Source: Flavobacteriaceae bacterium PS02337
GTDB lineage: Bacteria; Bacteroidota; Bacteroidia; Flavobacteriales; Flavobacteriaceae
Length of the DNA: 64,000 bases
Direction: 5' to 3'
Assembly (NCBI GenBank): GCA_029959285.1
Contig: JASCOE010000018.1
Span: forward strand, 1-64,000
Shown: piece by piece, positions 61,878 to 64,000 of the stretch
Position numbering within the stretch: position 1 is the first letter of the stretch
How the letters are laid out: every line of letters starts with the position of its first letter
Notes under the pieces: model-generated
Database searches by the model: none
Seen by the model: only the letters and a program-made list of their open reading frames with translations
What the model was told of the DNA's origin: nothing
Position numbers and translations under genes: made by a program

Positions 61878-63698
61878 TTAAACAGCTTTGTAAGCCTGGT
61901 CGGGATGATTTGGCATATCTATTATTGTATGCTGCAATCTGCCTTCATCTTTCATCGGGAGGATATAGTTTCTATAAATGTAATTTTCATTTCTATTAAG
62001 TATTAAAGCTATCTGTTTTGTGGAGTAGCTTTTAAAACTGCATATTTTATAAATTATATCTTTTATTTTATTTTGATCATTTTCTCTAACTCCTAGGTTG
62101 GATATTTGTTCTCTTATATCAGAAGGTAGCTCCTGTGTTAGATCATAGGGTTCTGTTGTAAGATCATCAGCTTCTGTGTTAAGATCATTAGGTTCTGTGT
62201 TAGCAACATCATCTTCTGTGTTAAGAACTCCACCAGTAGTATAATATGTAGATCTTCCTTTTCCTTTTTGTTCAATAAGACCTTTATCTCGGAGACTTCT
62301 TAATTCATTACTTGCTTTTAATACATCACATGCATTTAATTGTCGATATGTTGAATTATCAATGGCACCAGCTTCTCTAATGAAAATCAATCCTTTTTTC
62401 TGTTCAGTATTTAACTCATACTCAGCAAAGGTATTTAGCCATTGAAGGTCACTTTCATTAAGAAAATGATGTAGTAAAAGACGAGTGGTAAATAAATTTG
62501 CGGTGTGGTCACTTTCAAATGTCGGCGGTGCTAGGGAGGATTTTTCCATTAAAATTCTCATTGTCCTTATACCACTCCCTTTTGTTTCTGCAAGATTGGT
62601 TTCGTGAAAAATGGATGCAATAAACGGATTTCTGTTTTTAGAACCTGGTTCACCTAGCTGCTCTTCCGGCTTTAATGAAAACCCTGGATTTTTAATTTCT
62701 AGTCTATTGCCGTAGCGAATAATTTGTATCGGCTGATTTTCTCTATAAGTTCTATGTATAAAAGCATTCACAAGTGCTTCACGCAGAACTTTAGAAGGCA
62801 GACCAATAGCAGAAGCCTGCAACTCTCCATCCCCTAAAAGAAATCCTTTAGGGAGATCATCAGCAATTGCACTAAATACTCTTTGAACCAGTTCAATAAG
62901 CGGACCTCTCATATCTATTGTTGTAAACCTGTTTTCAGGATCTTCAACCCATTCATTACCTGGTACTCTAATGTAATCTATACGTACCATCGGTAGTAAT
63001 CTTCTTAGGGCAGGACGTTTTCCAAAAACAAGTAGTCCTGTATAGGTTAGTTTCCATTCGTCCTTATCTTTTTTTACACATCCTAAAGATCTTAATAAAT
63101 CAAAATCAGAATAGTTTAACTCCTCAGCATATTCATTTACTTTTGACCTTAAACTTTTGTATAAAGAAATGGCTTCTTCACTGACATCATCAAGACTAGT
63201 ATCTTTTACAATAATACTATCTAAACTATCTTCTTTATTATAGAATATAAATAGATCATCTTCGGTGCATCGCTGGTCACTTGAACCAATTCTTCTGTAA
63301 GCGCCTTGAGGCAAGCCCTTTTTTTTGAAATAAAGAGGTTTTTGTCCATCAGGTAATTCTTTTACAAACATTTTTAGGACTAACTTTCCATTGGGCATTT
63401 TCTCTATTTCAATTTCTGGTCTAACAGGCTGATTAAATAATGTCGCTGTTTGAGAAGCTATATCTAATTGTAATTTGTCTGGATTTGTAATTCCTTCAAC
63501 TATATAATTTTGAAATAAGGTGCTTTCGTCTTTAACCACTCCTAAAACTATTAATCCTCCTCCTAAGCCCGGCTCGTTGGAGAAAGCACAAATAGTTTCC
63601 ATTATAGATGTGTCAATTTCGCTCCCTCTTTTGGCTTCAATTGTTGTACATTCGTCAGTAATATTTAAATGTTCTAAAATATCTTTAATAAGCTCCAT
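61878..63698 (-). CDS. AlbA_2-domain ATP-binding regulator (COG2865-like)
   Basis: A 606-residue protein. The N-terminal AlbA_2 (Schlafen-related) DNA-binding domain covers about residues 1-135 (ESTLFQNYIVEGITNPDKL, LYFKKKGLPQGAYRRIGSSDQRCTEDDL). A GHKL-type ATPase domain follows (LPSKVLREALVNAFIHRTYREN, KGSGIRTMRILMEKSS). The C-terminal part has winged-helix regions, the last near KQIALILNRNENYIYRNY. Residues 493-520 are four heptad repeats of the type NTEPNDL. Such proteins occur as single genes and in defence or mobile islands; the function is not known. It stands alone, with the tRNA-like remnant downstream. Confidence 0.82.
   Translation of the reverse strand: MELIKDILEHLNITDECTTIEAKRGSEIDTSIMETICAFSNEPGLGGGLIVLGVVKDESTLFQNYIVEGITNPDKLQLDIASQTATLFNQPVRPEIEIEKMPNGKLVLKMFVKELPDGQKPLYFKKKGLPQGAYRRIGSSDQRCTEDDLFIFYNKEDSLDSIIVKDTSLDDVSEEAISLYKSLRSKVNEYAEELNYSDFDLLRSLGCVKKDKDEWKLTYTGLLVFGKRPALRRLLPMVRIDYIRVPGNEWVEDPENRFTTIDMRGPLIELVQRVFSAIADDLPKGFLLGDGELQASAIGLPSKVLREALVNAFIHRTYRENQPIQIIRYGNRLEIKNPGFSLKPEEQLGEPGSKNRNPFIASIFHETNLAETKGSGIRTMRILMEKSSLAPPTFESDHTANLFTTRLLLHHFLNESDLQWLNTFAEYELNTEQKKGLIFIREAGAIDNSTYRQLNACDVLKASNELRSLRDKGLIEQKGKGRSTYYTTGGVLNTEDDVANTEPNDLNTEADDLTTEPYDLTQELPSDIREQISNLGVRENDQNKIKDIIYKICSFKSYSTKQIALILNRNENYIYRNYILPMKDEGRLQHTIIDMPNHPDQAYKAV
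62139..62222 (-). repeat. 21-bp tandem repeats inside the AlbA_2 gene
   Basis: Four imperfect units encode NTEDDVA, NTEPNDL, NTEADDL and TTEPYDL. They form an acidic linker between the ATPase/wHTH part and the C-terminal wHTH. Confidence 0.85.
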
Positions 63699-64000
63699 GA
63701 AATAATTTTAGCAAGTATAAAGCAAAAATAATCAACTTTTTGTCAATTCAATTTTTAAAGGTCTTTTTAAATTTGACTTTCAAAAAATTACTGATCTTAG
63801 GTCATAAAAGATTTGATTGTAAAAAACAACTTTATAATTTAAGATTGCTAATGTTTAATTATTGGCTGATTTAGGTCCTAAGATTTGTCCAAACATTTTT
63901 AAAACCAGATTTGCATTGGATATCTAACCATGGTCAGTTTAATCTTATAAAATTAAAGTTATATTTGTTTAAGACTTGAGTCACGTCTTAATGTTTTCGC
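63699..64000. other. Intergenic end of window, nothing recognised
   Basis: AT-rich DNA upstream of the AlbA_2 gene, which should hold its promoter. No gene, RNA or strong repeat could be supported here. Confidence 0.5.

Noticed and set aside
62139-62222. CRISPR-like array
   Set aside because: The 21-bp units are contiguous, without spacers, and in frame with the protein, so they are coding tandem repeats. No CRISPR array or cas gene was seen in the window.

Overview
The window looks like a chromosomal segment of a Flavobacterium-type bacterium (phylum Bacteroidota). This rests on AT-rich DNA, several SusC/SusD pairs, FecI/FecR-type sigma/anti-sigma genes, promoters that fit TTTG-N19-TAnnTTTG, lipoproteins with SC lipoboxes, and many dispersed palindromic intergenic repeats. 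No species-level call is made.

Layout. 1-65 is the 3' end of a 5S rRNA gene with its terminator. 343-3422 holds a PepSY-like secreted protein, a LacI-type regulator, an AraC-type regulator and a PEBP-family secreted protein. 3558-33122 is a large glucuronoxylan utilisation locus. It encodes alpha-glucuronidases of two families (GH67, GH115), two GH10 xylanases (one with tandem CBMs inserted in the barrel), a GH43 enzyme, a GH35-like enzyme, a SASA-type esterase, a GPH-type sugar symporter, a SusC/SusD/surface-glycan-binding trio, two hexuronate enzymes (SDR reductase and UxuA), xylose isomerase, xylulokinase, an FSA-type transaldolase and a GntR-type regulator. A palindrome CAAYCGRTTG with a central CG recurs at or beside the promoters of the GH67, symporter and SusC operons and is the probable operator of the LacI protein at 867. 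The enzymes together would cut xylan outside the cell, import oligomers, strip (methyl)glucuronic acid and acetyl groups in the periplasm, and feed xylose and glucuronate to central metabolism.

33188-48008 is a second SusC/SusD locus of a different kind: an ECF sigma gene divergent from a FecR gene, a 23-codon small ORF, an STN-type SusC, a SusD, two TlpA-like thioredoxins, an M16 zinc peptidase and a DsbD electron transporter. No carbohydrate enzyme is present. I infer a redox-linked system for peptide or protein import or processing.

48090-52400 is a rearranged stretch. An IS21-family element (istA/istB) with 24-bp phased TGACCAC arrays at both ends lies between a 3' fragment of a ridA-like gene and a methyltransferase gene whose 3' end stops within 6 bp of the element.

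52747-61468 is a third SusC/SusD locus with its own ECF sigma and FecR genes, and it ends in a secreted PLC-like/alkaline-phosphatase fusion, suggesting acquisition of organic phosphate. A 44-bp leader motif is shared by the sigma and FecR genes. 61570-64000 begins with a tRNA 3'-end-like remnant, followed by an AlbA_2/ATPase-type regulator; this may be the edge of a genomic island.
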